From contig NC_054703.1 of NCBI RefSeq assembly GCF_016097555.1, forward strand, positions 20,223,258 through 20,287,257: a DNA stretch of 64,000 bases, given 5' to 3'. Below the pieces are notes generated by a model, which made no database searches, had not been told where the DNA came from, and was given only the letters and a program-made list of their open reading frames with translations. Positions 31,188-44,300 of this stretch are shown piece by piece (position 1 is the stretch's first letter; every line of letters begins with the position of its first letter). A program made the position numbers and the translations under genes. This DNA is from Gigantopelta aegis (Eukaryota; Mollusca; Gastropoda; Neomphalida; Peltospiridae).

Positions 31188-31809
31188 AGAGACTGATATA
31201 TAGTGATCGATCCATCAGAGAAACACGGTAAATTGTTAAAACGTCCATTTGACTCGGCCTTGCACGATTTTATCGTTAGATTCAGTCAGATGTCTGAAGT
31301 CTCTTAGCCACGCCAAACTGACATTGTTGATCCCCCCCCCCCCCCCCAACAAAAAACAAATGCGTCGGGCATGGTAAGAGATGTTTGCACAGGCTTTTAT
31401 TAGCTGTCTTCTTTGACGTCGACGAAATAAGTGGCGTCCCCTGAATAAAGAGATCCCATAGAGTTAACAATATATAAAGTGAGAGAGGACACGGGCTTTA
31501 GTAAGGTGGCACAAGTCAGATTGTATCTTTATACACATTGAGTAGGACTGAACACATTCAGTTTCAATCTCAAATGCTCAGCTGTGCCCCCCCCCCCCCC
31601 CCACACACTCACAAACCCACCCTGGTTCCTATGGGATTGAAGCATCCATAACGATTGATATTTAGGTTACATATTGTACCATCGTATCAAAACTAACCAC
31701 TAACCACTAACCACTAACCCCGTATCCTGGACAAACAGCCCCGATAGCTGGGGGGGGGGGGGGTGCCCAGGACAGCGTGCTTGAACCTTAATTTTATATA
31801 TTTACTGAG

Positions 31810-32105
31810 TGAGTGCACAGTGCAGTGGACCTAACGGAGAAGCTGTGGGGACCGGCGACGTCGCTAAGGCTGACTGCGGACTTCGTCCACAATACCGGAC
31901 TACCCATCTAACATGGCCGGGATCGCAGAAGAAGAAGAGGAAGGTGTCGGATCTAATGGGGGCCCAGGGATCAGGCCCCCCCATCCCACTCTTAATTTTT
32001 GCGACAGTTATATTTTATTTTAATGTTTTCATTTTTGACGTTGGAGAATCGAGATATCCCTTCGGGAACGTTTGTGGACTTCGGCCACATGTCATTGGGG
32101 CCCTC
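31810..32105. other. Unassigned GC-richer block
   Basis: Contains GGACTTCGTCCAC and GTGGACTTCGGCCAC and a run GAAGAAGAAGAGGAAG. No domain, terminal repeat or tRNA-like box is visible. It could be a repeat or TXNL1 promoter sequence. Confidence 0.3.
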
Positions 32106-32277
32106 TAGATGAATTTTCTGAGTTTTATTGGTAAACGTTAACTTTGTCGGCAATAGGAATTGATTTGGCACATTGGAACCAAATGTGCACGGCTGAGAGA
32201 TGAGAGTTGTGTCCCTTGAAGTAATAAGCGTGTACTTCCGTTTAAATGGTGGTCAAAGTTTCGTGTGATCAACAATC

Positions 32278-32378
32278 ATGAATGGGAACGTTAAAGTATT
32301 AACAGAAGATTCGCAATTTCAACTAGAATTGATTAGCGCTGGCACAAAGCTTGTAGTAGCTGATTTTTCCGCTACATG
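32278..32378 (+). CDS. TXNL1: TXNL1 exon 1
   Basis: [20 protein letters not shown] then [13 protein letters not shown], exiting in phase 2 inside the Trp codon of WCGPC, donor TG|GTATGA. The start is the first ATG and aligns with the human start within one or two residues. Confidence 0.93.
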
Positions 32379-35300
32379 GTATGATCACTTAAACTCAACT
32401 TGTGAAGTTGTGCAGATTTCGATTTTATGTGACATTAATTTGAAACATGAATTTGCACTTTTATTTTTTAACCTCTTGACTGATTTGACAAAAAACACGT
32501 TGAAGGGGTACACGTTTTTAGCTTTTTCTCACATATTTTTACTTTAATATTTTATCAATAAATAAAATAATATTCATATGTGAAAGGGTAAGTATTATTT
32601 TGGTGGGTTTTTTTTCTCATATAATCATAATGATGATAATCATGTTTGATTTTATGTCAATACTTTTCTTAATGTACATGGCGAGTTGCTTCCCATTATG
32701 TAGTATATTTAAAATGGCGGGGGACTTTCGATGGTTGTCGTTGGAAGATTTATTTTGTTAATAATGATACAAGTAATTCAATCAGGATTTAGTTAGTATG
32801 GTAGATTATACATTTTTGGTTTGTATGTCCATTTGTTGCACTATTTCGGGTTGAGAAATGTTTGAAACATGGTGCTACAGGTTTTGAATACCAGCTACAT
32901 ATAGGCTATGTACCAAGGTTTGGACGTAGAAAAACCACACATTCTACGTCCCTTCGGACTACAATATTTCCTGATTTTTGATGATGATAAAATGCAGACT
33001 TTAGTTTTTGAAAATCCTAGGCAAGAGAAAAAGCAAACACCTCAAAACCTCACAGCAATTGAAAACTTAGAATTATTTATTTATGAAGTAATTGATAAAT
33101 ATAGTGACATGTAACATTGTAGTTCTAAAGGAACCAATAATCCAATTTGTGTGTTTGATATACCAGTCGTGTGGTACTGGTTGGGATGGGTCCACAGAGT
33201 AGGTTCAGTTCTACGACCCAAGCACCTCAGGGGAGCACTACCGACTGAACAAAAAACAACCTCATTAAACATAGTCCTACAATTCAGTTGATAAAGGTTT
33301 GGTTGGGGCAATCTAGAACAGCCTCCATTGTCAGGGCTAGCTCTTGATCAGCAGAAAATTTCGCCAAATTATCTGTTAAACTTCAGAAATTGAGAAAACC
33401 CCAGTTATTTTGTATCAAAATATCAATTATTACATAAAATTATTTCGCCAAAATAAAATTCGCCACATATTTTTGAAATTTGCAGTTGGCGAATTTGGCA
33501 AGTGCCAGAGCTAGCCCATTCATTTATTAAAGCAAGCACATAAATTACATTAATGTTTATTTTAAGAAATGTTTTATTTAATGACTCACTCAACACATTT
33601 TATTTACGGTTATATGGCATCAGACATATGGTTACGGACCACACAGATTTTGAGAGGAAACCTGCTGTCGCCACTACATGGGCTACTCTTTCCGATTAGC
33701 AGCAAGGGATCTTTTATTTGCGCTTCCCACAGGCAGAATAGCACAAACCATGGCCTTTGTTGAACCAGTTATAGATCACTGTTCGGTGCAAGTGGTTTAC
33801 ACCTACCCATTGAGCCTTGCGGAGCACTCATTCAGGGTTTGGAGTCAGTATCTGGATTAAAAATCCCATGCCTTGACTGGGATCCGAACCCAGTACCTAC
33901 CAGCCTGTAGACCGATGGCCTAGCCACTGAGGCCGGTATGAAAAACAAGTGCCCCAAAAGTTTTTCGTCTACCATGCCTTGCCTAATTTCTAGGGGAATC
34001 ACTAGATACCATCCAGTGTGTGATTTTGTGACATTTGCAGGATTAATAGACAATAACACCAGCAAATCTAAAAGCTCAATATGGTTATGTCCATTGTAAA
34101 CTGGATCGTTTTTCAACGGAACTAACTGTATATTTGGTATTTCTTGAAAAAAAATACCTGGCCACAATCTAACTGTAGACCCTTGAATCGTCAACTTTGC
34201 CTGTTCTAATGACGTCATTAGCTTTCTGGGTGTTATTGTCTATTTGATCCCGGAAAAAGAATGTAATTAACCAATCACAATGCAGAACACACTCGCCATC
34301 AGTTTACAATTAGTTTTAAAACATTTTGATTATTGACATTTGAGTAATTAGTTGAGTGGCAACTTTATTTTTCTATTAAATTATGCTTTTGAATAAAATA
34401 TTAATTAGTTTTGGTTTATTTTTAATTCAGGTGTGGACCATGTCAGCGGATAGGGCCGGTCTTCACTGAATACAGTGCAAGATACCCAAAAGCTGTTTTT
34501 CTGAAAATTGACGTCGACCAGTGTCCTGTAGGTGGATTTTCTTGTTAATTACAAACCCTTTTTGTTTTTTCAACTGTCCAGGGTTAGCTCTGGTTTGAGA
34601 GAGACAGAGAGAGAGAGTGTGAGTGAGTGAGAGAGAGTGTGAGTGAGTGAGAGATAGAGAGAGAGTGTGAGTGAGTATCTTTAACATGCTCCTGTACCAG
34701 TAAGGTTTTGGGCATGTCCATCCTGGGCCCGGCCTCTGGATAGCCAGTGGTTTAGTCTGGGACAGATATGGGGGGGGGGGGGGGGGGGGGGAGAGAGTGT
34801 GTGTGTGTGTGAGTATCTTTAACATGCTCCTGTACCAGTAAGGTTTTGGGCATGTCCATCCCGGGCCCGGCCTCTGGATAGCCAGTGGTTTGGTCTGGGA
34901 CAGATGTGTGTGGGAGAGAGAGTGAGTGAGTGAGTGAGTGAGTGAGAGTATCTTTAACATGCCCCTATACCACTAAGGTACTGGATAGCCAGTGGTTTGA
35001 TCTGGGACTCTGGTTTGAATGGACAGTTGTTTTGAAAGCCTTAGGTGATTCTTGATAAACACCATCCCTCCATGATAATGTGTTTTGATGCACCTCAAGA
35101 CATCAGAATGTTAGATACATTAGAAACAGCCACTTATTTACAATAAAACAAGGGTGTCATGGGTTGTGTATTTAATCAGACTAATCAAACTGTGTAATAT
35201 ATAAAACTGGTGTGTTCGTTTTTAACTAACAACACATGTATGTAGATTGTACAGAAGTGTTGTGCAGATGTAAGTTTATCTTAATTTGTAAAGTAAAGAA

Positions 35301-38300
35301 AGAAAGAAATGTTTTATTTAACAACACACTCAACACATTTTATTTACGGTTGTATGGCATCAGAGATATGGTTAAGGACCGCATAGATATTGAGAGAGGA
35401 AACCCGCTGTCGCCACTTCATGAGCTAATCTTTTCAATTAGCAACAAGGGATCTTATATATGCACCATCCCACAGACAGGGTAGTACATACCACGGCCTT
35501 TGAGATACCAGTCGTACTGCACTGGCTAGAATGAGAAATGGCCAAATGGGTTCACTGACAGGGATCGATCCCAGACTGACCGCACATTGAGTGAGCGCTT
35601 TACCACTGGGCTACGTCCCACCCCCTTAATTTGTAAAGTATAACAACCACTCACATTTTATAAATTTGTTAGAGGATAATTAACATGCATAAACACTCAA
35701 TTGTTTCCTCAAAAACAATAGTCTTTAGTTTCACAGAAAACTGCTAAACATAGTTTTTATTCATATTGTTTAATATTATTATTATTATTTAATATTATTA
35801 TTATTATACATGTAATAATGATCATTATTGAAATTATTCATATTGTTTAATATTATTATTATTGTTTAATATTATTATTATTATACATGTAATAATGATC
35901 ATTATTGAAATGTGTTTGAATTTTACAGCAAACGGCTCAAGAAAATGCTATTTCTGCGATGCCGACGTTTTTATTTTTGCGTAACAAGGTGAAGATTGAT
36001 TCTCTGAAGGGGGCGGATCCCAACGCACTGAATGAGAAGATAAAGAAATGGTACAGTGACGAAGATGGTGACGATGGAGACTCGCCAGTCAAGGGACATG
36101 TGAGGATTTCATTTCATTTTCTTGCTTATATCCAGTTAAGGTTCAAGCACGCTGTTCTGGCCATGCACCTCAGCTAAGAGGGCTGTCTGTCCAGGACAGT
36201 GGGTTAGTTGTTAGTGATTAGTGGAAAAGAAGAGGGTGTAGTGGTCTTACACCTACCCACTGAGTCATTAAAACTTGCCCAGTATCTACCAACCTCATGT
36301 GAGTAGAATTGTCTCCAATTAAGACTTGTTTTTGCCAATCTAGTTCAAATTAGCTCCACTGGTTAATTATTATTACCTGTGGATCTAACAGCACCCCGCT
36401 GGAGCTCATGTCCAGTTAACCTTTCATTCGACCAATCAAAACCTTACTTGCAAAATCATACCAGTGATTTGAAAAGAATTTGAAAACATTCGGGATTATG
36501 CCGAGGGTATACGAAATGATTCGGGTGAATTACGAAGTATGCCGGAAACTAATTTCAATATAAAATTTGTTTCAAGACGGGGGGGGGGGGGGGGGGGGGT
36601 GACCTTGATGGTATAGCCATAAAATCTGTTTATACTAGTATATAATCCAGATTTTATTACTGCACTTTTCTCCCGGTTTTTTAATGTTGAAATAGACCAA
36701 GTTCGCCTATTGCATAAATAGTCTCGCCCGATATTTTTAGAATTTGTATGTTCCCGAATAACGCTATAAAAGGCGATGTGTAATTGGTCGATATTTAAAT
36801 TGTTATTTATAGAAGAAATGTCACCTGGACATGGGAGTCCACGCAATGCTGTTAGATCTACTGGTAGACCAGTAGAGCTAATTTTAATAAGATTGTGTTT
36901 TTGCTTTATTTCGTTTCACAAATTGTTTTGCACATAATAAATAAATTTTTACAGCACTCTTCACCATCAGGTTCTCAACATAAAGCTACATTTTCTGTGT
37001 ACGTATTGTGTGAAGCCGCAGTTTAGTAATATTGTCCTTTGCAACAGACATGGTATGTTGTTTGAATACAGATGACAAGTTGTAACAACTGTCGCTGTAT
37101 GTTTGATTTAGCATTCATAAATCTTGAGGTAAATTGTGAGTTATTAAAACTGTAGTGGTGTTTGTATTTGGTGTTTGTGAATTTTTAATGGAAAAAAAAG
37201 TGCCTTGAAAATGGTGAAAATGCCCCAAAAGTGTTTGGTCTACCATGCCGTGCCTAATTTCTAGGGAAATCACTAACATAATTAAATGGTGTTATTATAT
37301 ACATTTATTGGGTCAGATTTCAGCTGTGTTTAATTGACTGTAATTTTCCTTTCAGATGGATCTAAATTCGTTTATTACGAAGACTGGCTGTGAATGTTTG
37401 AACGAGTCTGATGATCACTTGCTTGAACATGCCCTCACATCCAAGGAAGGCTACTTGGAAAGTGACGTAGATGAGCAGGTAGACTGTTACACCAGGCCCG
37501 TGCTTATAAAACTTTTAGAGTCCGGACTCAATCTCTAATGACATCACACACATACAATTTGTATGGCGTTATAATGACATTACTGTCTCAGACTCAAGTC
37601 TATAGAGTCTCGGAGTTTTATAAGCACCAGGCCTGGTGTCCTGGTAAAAGGGTATTTCACCACTGGTCAGTTCCCATCTATAGTCCGTCCCATCTATAGT
37701 CTGTCCCATCTATAGTCTGTCCCATCTTACAAATATGTTTTTTGTAAATAATTTTAGTTTGGTTTGACATAAGAAGAAAATAAATGTGTTTTAGGAATAA
37801 CAAAAAAATTTACTATTCTTTGTGTACAATTTAGAAAACAATTTGCTCAGAAATAAATAACTTGTAGTAAATTCGATAGTATAAAAAAAGGAATTCTCTG
37901 TGGAAAGGACTATAGACATTTCCCCCTGCCCCATCAGTGACAACACAAATTTATTGTTATTTTTTATGATCAAACATTATTTGTTTCTGTCGACTCACTG
38001 ATTTACAAACATAGGCCATGTAGATGGGTGTACGTGAGTTGTGTGTAGTATGAGAAGAAACATAATCAAATATATTATCATAAATAAACACAATGAGTAG
38101 TAAATCAAGGAAGGAAGGAAGTGTTTTATTTAACAACGCACTCAACACATTTTATTTACTGTTATATGGCATCAGACATATGGTTAAGGACCACATAGAT
38201 ATTGAAAGAGGAAACCCGCTATCACCACTTCATGAGCTACTCTTTTTTTTATTAGCAGCAAGGGATCTTTTATATGCACCATCTCACAGACAGGATAGTA

Positions 38301-41300
38301 CATACTACGGCCTTTATTACACCAGTTACCGGCCTCGGTGGCGTCGTGGCAGGCCATCGGTCTACAGGCTGGTAGGTACTGGGTTCGGATCCCAGTCGAG
38401 GCATGGGATTTTTAATCCAGATACCGACTCCAAACCCTGAGTGAGTGCTCCGCAAGGCTCAATGGGTAGGTGTAAACCACTTGCACCGACCAGTGATCCA
38501 TAACTGGTTCAACAAAGGCCATGGTTTGTGCTATTCTGCCTGTGGGAAGCGCAAATAAAAGATCCCTTGCTGCCTGTCGTAAAGAAGAGTAGCCTATGTG
38601 GCGACAGCGGGTTTCCTCTAAAAACAGTGTCAGAATGACCATATGTTTGACGTCCAATAGCCGATGATAAGATTAAAAATCAATGTGCTCTAGTGGCGTC
38701 GTTAAATAAAACAAACTTTACTTTACTTTTTTATTACACCAGTTGTGGAGCACTGGCTGGAACGAGAAATAGCCCAATGGGTCCACTGATGGGTAGTAAA
38801 TCAAACTGTTTGATGAATTAAAAAAGAAAGAAATGTTTTATTTAACCACGCACTCAACACATTTTTATTTATGGTTATATGGTGTCAGACATATGGTTAT
38901 GGACCACACAGATTTTGAGAGGAAACCCTCTGTCGCCACATAAGCTACTCTTTTATGACAGGCAGCAAGGGATCTTTTATTTGTGCTTCCCACAGGCAGG
39001 ATAGCACAAACCATGGCCTTTGTTGAACCAGTTATGGATCACTGGTCGGTGCAAGTGGTTTACACCTACCCATTGAGCCTTGCGGAGCACTCACTCAGGG
39101 TTTGGAGTCGGTATCTGGATTAAAAATCCCATGCCTCGACTGGGATCCGAACCCAGTACCTACCAGCCTGTAGACCGATGGCCTGCCACCGAGGCCGGTG
39201 TTTGGTGAATTAATACATACATGAACAATGTGTATATTTGCACTGTAGGGCTCTTGATAATAAACTAGTTTAGTATTAGACCACAAATAAATAAAATATG
39301 TGTGAAATAAATCTCAAACAATTTTTAATTATTTTATTTTGGGCTAAATGTGAACATAAATATTTTCTGGAGCATGTGTTATGCTCACTACTGTAGCTGA
39401 TTACGCGGGGCTTCTATAAATAAATAAAATAATTAATCTGCCAGCCATGGGATCAGTGATTAATTTTTTTTACTAGCCACGATTAAATATTCACTGGCCC
39501 TACTTTACTTAAAATAGTTAATACAATTTTACTAAACAGTAGTAATAATCAGATATGTCATTTAAAGAGGGAGATAGAGCTTAAAAACACTACGGTTGGG
39601 GTGCGGTCAGGATATTCATATTTACAAAATAGACTTAATTGCAACACTTGACAGTTTTGTTTTTCACTAGCTGTCAGGCATGGCAATAGTTATTTACTAG
39701 CCCAACATTGAATATCACTAGCCATGGGAGTGGGGCTACCATAATCTAGAAGCCCTGTCTGGCATGGCAATAGTTATTTACTAGCCCAACATTGAATATC
39801 ACTAGCCATGGGAGTGGGGCTACCATAATCTAGAAGCCCTGTCTGGCAAGGCAATAGTAGTTATTTACTAGCCCAACATGAATATCACTAGCCATGGGAG
39901 TGGGGCTACCATAATCTAGAAGCCCTGTCTGGCATGGCAATAGTTATTGAATATCACTAGTCATGGGACTGGGGCTACCATAATCTAGAAGCCCTGTCTG
40001 GCATGGCAATAGTTATTTACTAGCCCAACATTGAATATCACTAGCCATGGGAGTGGGGCTACCATAATCTAGAAGCCCTGTCTGGCATGGCAATAGTAGT
40101 TATTTACTAGCCCAACATTGAATATCACTAGCAATGGGACTTGGGCTACCATAATCTAGAAGCCCTGTCAGGCATGGCAATAGTAGTTATTTACTAGCCC
40201 AACACTGAATATCACTAGCCATGGGACTGGGGCTACCATAATCTAGAAGCCTGTCTGGCATGGCAATAGTTATGTACTAGCCCAACATTAAATATCACTA
40301 GCCATGGGAGTGGGGCTACCATAATCTAGAAGCCCTGGATTATGTCTGCATTTAAGTTTTACTTTACGTCTGTCACTGTTGTGTTTCCGCTTTTCACTTA
40401 ATTGACACTGATATGATATCACATGATCTTCTAGATGTTTTTACATTATGTAAATGTATCCTTTGCGAGCCCATGTCACCTTTCAGTCATTTAGATGCTG
40501 CACATAAAAGATCCCTAGTTGCTAATCAGAAAGAAAGAAAGAAATGTTTTATTTAACGACGCACTCAACACATTTTATTTACAGTTATATGGCGTAAGAC
40601 ATATGGTTACGGACCACACAGATTTTGAGAGGAAACCCGCTGTCGCCACTTCATGGACTACTCTTTCCGATTAGCAGCAAGGGATCTTTTATTTGCACTT
40701 TCCACAGGCAAGATAGCACAAACCATGGCCTTTGTTGAACCAGTTATGGATCACTGGTCAGTACAAGTGATTTACACCTACCCATTGAGCCTTGCGGAGC
40801 ACTCACTCAGGGTTTGGAGTCGGTATCTGGATTAAAATTCCCATGCCTTGACTGGGATCCGAACCCAGTATCTACCAGCCTGTAGACCGATGACCTAACC
40901 ACGATGCCACCAAGGCCGGTCTAATCAGAAAGAGTAGCCCATTGTGTGGTGGCAGCAGGTTTCTCCTATCATTATCTGTGTGGTTCTTAACCATATGTCC
41001 AACGTCATATTTAACCATATTTAAAATGTGTTGAGTTTGTCATTAAATAAAGCATTCCTTCCTTCCAGGGCTTCTAGAATTTTTAAAAAATCCACTAGCC
41101 ATGGGATCAGTGATTTGAAACATTTACTAGCCACGATTAAAAATTCACTAGCCCTACTTTACTTTAAGTTAATACAATTTTACTAAATAATAGTAATAAT
41201 CGGATCTGTCACCTATAGAGGAAGATAGAGCTTAAAAACACTAAGATTGGGGGGTTGGGGTGGGGTCAGGATATTCATATTTACAAAATAGATTTATCTG

Positions 41301-44300
41301 CAGCATTTGAAAACAAAAAACACAGCCTCAGTGGCATCATGGTTAGGCCATTGGTCTACAGGCTTCCGATCCTAGTCGAGGCATGGGATTTTTAATCCAG
41401 ATACCGACTCCAAACCCTGAGTGAGTGCTCCGCAAGGCTCAATAGGTAGGTGTAAACCACTTGCACCGACCAGTGATCCATAACTGGTTCAACAAAGGCC
41501 ATGGTTTGTGCTATCCTGCCTGTGGGAAGTGCAAATAAAAGATCCCTTGCTGCTAATTGGAAAGAGTAGCCCATGTAGTGGCGACAGCGGGTTTCCTCTC
41601 TGTAACCATATGTCTGATGCCATATAACTGTAAATAAAATGTGTTGAGTGCGTAGTTAAATAAAACATTTCTTTCTTTCTTTTTGACATGGCATAGCATG
41701 GCATGGCAATAGTAGTTATTTACTAGCCCAACACTGAATATCACTAGCCATGGGAGTGGGGCTACCATAATCTAGAAGCTCTGTCGGGTATGACAATAGT
41801 AGTTATTTACTAGCCCAACACTGAATATCACTAGCCATGGGAGTGGGGCTACCATAATCTAGAAGCCCTGCCTTCTTTCAATCAGTTATGTCTACTAAGC
41901 TTAAAACATGCCTTCTCCAGTTCCAGTTTTTATGTCTGTTGGTTAAATGATATATTATTTGTTTTAGCTTATCATGAGTATTGCCTTCAACCAGCCTGTA
42001 AAGATCCACTCGCTGAAGATCCATGGACCTGAAGGTATGTGTAGAATGTATTTTGAGTTGCAGAACACCAAATTAATTTCTTCCTAGTCAAAGATAATGT
42101 CATTCCACCAAATCTCTTAAAGGTATCCTAAACATATTGAAATATGTTGTATTAACAAGAGAAAGCTACTAGGGGTTTCACGATGCATCGATGTATCACG
42201 ATACTACTGCTGACAATATGATACATGATACCCTTGCTTGTGTAGCGATTCTTATTTTGACCATATATCAATTCCTGTATTAATTCCATATTCATTTACC
42301 AACACCAATTTGTACTGGTATGTACATATTGACAGGTTATTTTCGTGACACAAAAATAAGCAACAGTGGACCGAGAGTATGTGCATGTCTATGGAGTGGT
42401 ATTTCTACATTAAAACTTTCTATAGACATTACCTGTCCTCAAACAAGTGCACCTCCCCCCCATGCAAGTGGTCTGGTCCGAACATCCCAACAGCCAATGG
42501 GATGGCCTAAATTCTTCTACTGCATACTGCTCTCTAGTTCCGGTCACATGACTGTAACTTCCTTCTTTTTCTCTTCGCTAAAGTGTCTGGACGTCCTTTT
42601 GCTTGGCTCTGTTTGGAGTCAACTTTTTTATAAGACCTTTGGTTTTGTATTCGTGTTTGGGTGAAATGTTTTTCACCTTCGTTTTCATTAGCTTTCGTAT
42701 GTTCTTTTCGCGTATTTCGCTTGACTTTCCAAGCGTTTAATTACATGAAATGTTGTTTTAATGTTGTCGTGTCAGACGCCATTTGCAAAATGGTGTCTGT
42801 GTTGACTGGCTTTGTGTTTGGGTGAAATGTTTTTCACCTTAATTTTCGTTAGCTTTCGTATGTCTTTCGCGTATTTCGCTTGACTTGCCAAGTGTTAATT
42901 ACATGAAATGTTGTTATATCGCCGGTTGTCGTGTCGGACGCCATTTTGCAAAATGGCGTCTTTATTTACCGGCTTTGTATTTGTGTTATGGTTGGTTTTT
43001 CTTTCTTTTCACAGATTGAAAAATTACTATTATCATATCTGATAATGTTCAGGCGACTAGTTCGAGCGTGTTACGCTGCAAGAAGTTAGTGCCTGCGGCG
43101 ACCCACACGACTTATGTCCAGGTTGTCGTGTTCGTGTGGCCTCACTTCTAGATGCGACCTTTGTGCGGGCTTGTATGATGTCACGTTCGCGGCTTACCTG
43201 AAGGTGGTGTCAGCGAGGACCAAGAAGGTGGAATCTTCGAGGACCAAGAAGGTGGAATCTTCGCCTTCGATTGCTTCCGTGGCGGAAGTGTTACGTTCAA
43301 TTCTACCGACAATGCTGGAAGAAACAATGGCGTCAATGGCGACCTTACCCAAACCGGCGGGTTCGGGGTCAGGTCCGGTTCCAGTCCCCTCTTCAGGGGG
43401 TGCGGCTTCTTCAGCTCCACCGATACCTAAGATTTCGGATGACACGCCTGCGGTCTCTACGCAGCCCTCTAAGAAGCCGGCTCATTCAGATAGACGCTCC
43501 ACGGATTCCAAGGCTCACCGATCTTCGGCGGGGAAGTCCTCTTCGGCGCATCGGAGCCGGGACCGTAGCCGTTCCACATGACCTGTACGGCTCCCTACGG
43601 GTTCCACAGATCGTCAGCGCCAACCTTCAGTTGATGTGGCTTCCAAGGCCTCCGAGGGCTAGACGGGACCATCCACGGTCCGGTTAACCGGCGGCTTCCA
43701 TTACGGTACATCGATTGACCTGTGCTCGAGTTCTACGAGTCTTGGTGATGAAGCACCTGCGGCATCTGTCATTGAAGAGCCCGACTCTACGGACCATATG
43801 ACTATGAGGGATTGCTTGGCAGCCGTCTAGGACATGTTGCCGTCCTTGCCACATCCAACGACGATGTGGTCATCCGTTCCTTGGTATCCACACGGGACCG
43901 CCCACGGTCCGGTTCTCCGGTATCTCCATCGGGCCATGACCAGAGCGACTGGCTTGTTCACGGGTGCTACGTGACTTTCTGATGATGTATCGGTTCTTGC
44001 GGTGCTGGAAGATCTGGATGCGGCAGACCACCTGTCACTGAGGGATTGTCTGGCTGTCATATCTGGTATGCTACCGCCGCTGGCCCATCCACCTGTTTCA
44101 GCCAAAAAGGGTCCGGTTTCAGCCAAAAAGGGTCCGGTTTCAGCCAAAAAGGGTCCGGTTTCGATGATCGCCACGGAGGTTCCACCGGCAGATGTTGGCT
44201 GCCACAGGCCCCCATCGGTTTACACGGCTACCAGTAACCGGCCCGTGCGGATCGTTGTTCCAGCAAGCAGACGGAGCCCTGTAATGAACTGGGAGAGATT

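Noticed and set aside
34463..34960. Minus-strand ORF with SLTHSLSH and [12 protein letters not shown]
   Set aside because: It spans TXNL1 exon 2's downstream tandem duplication and GAGT microsatellite; repeat-derived.
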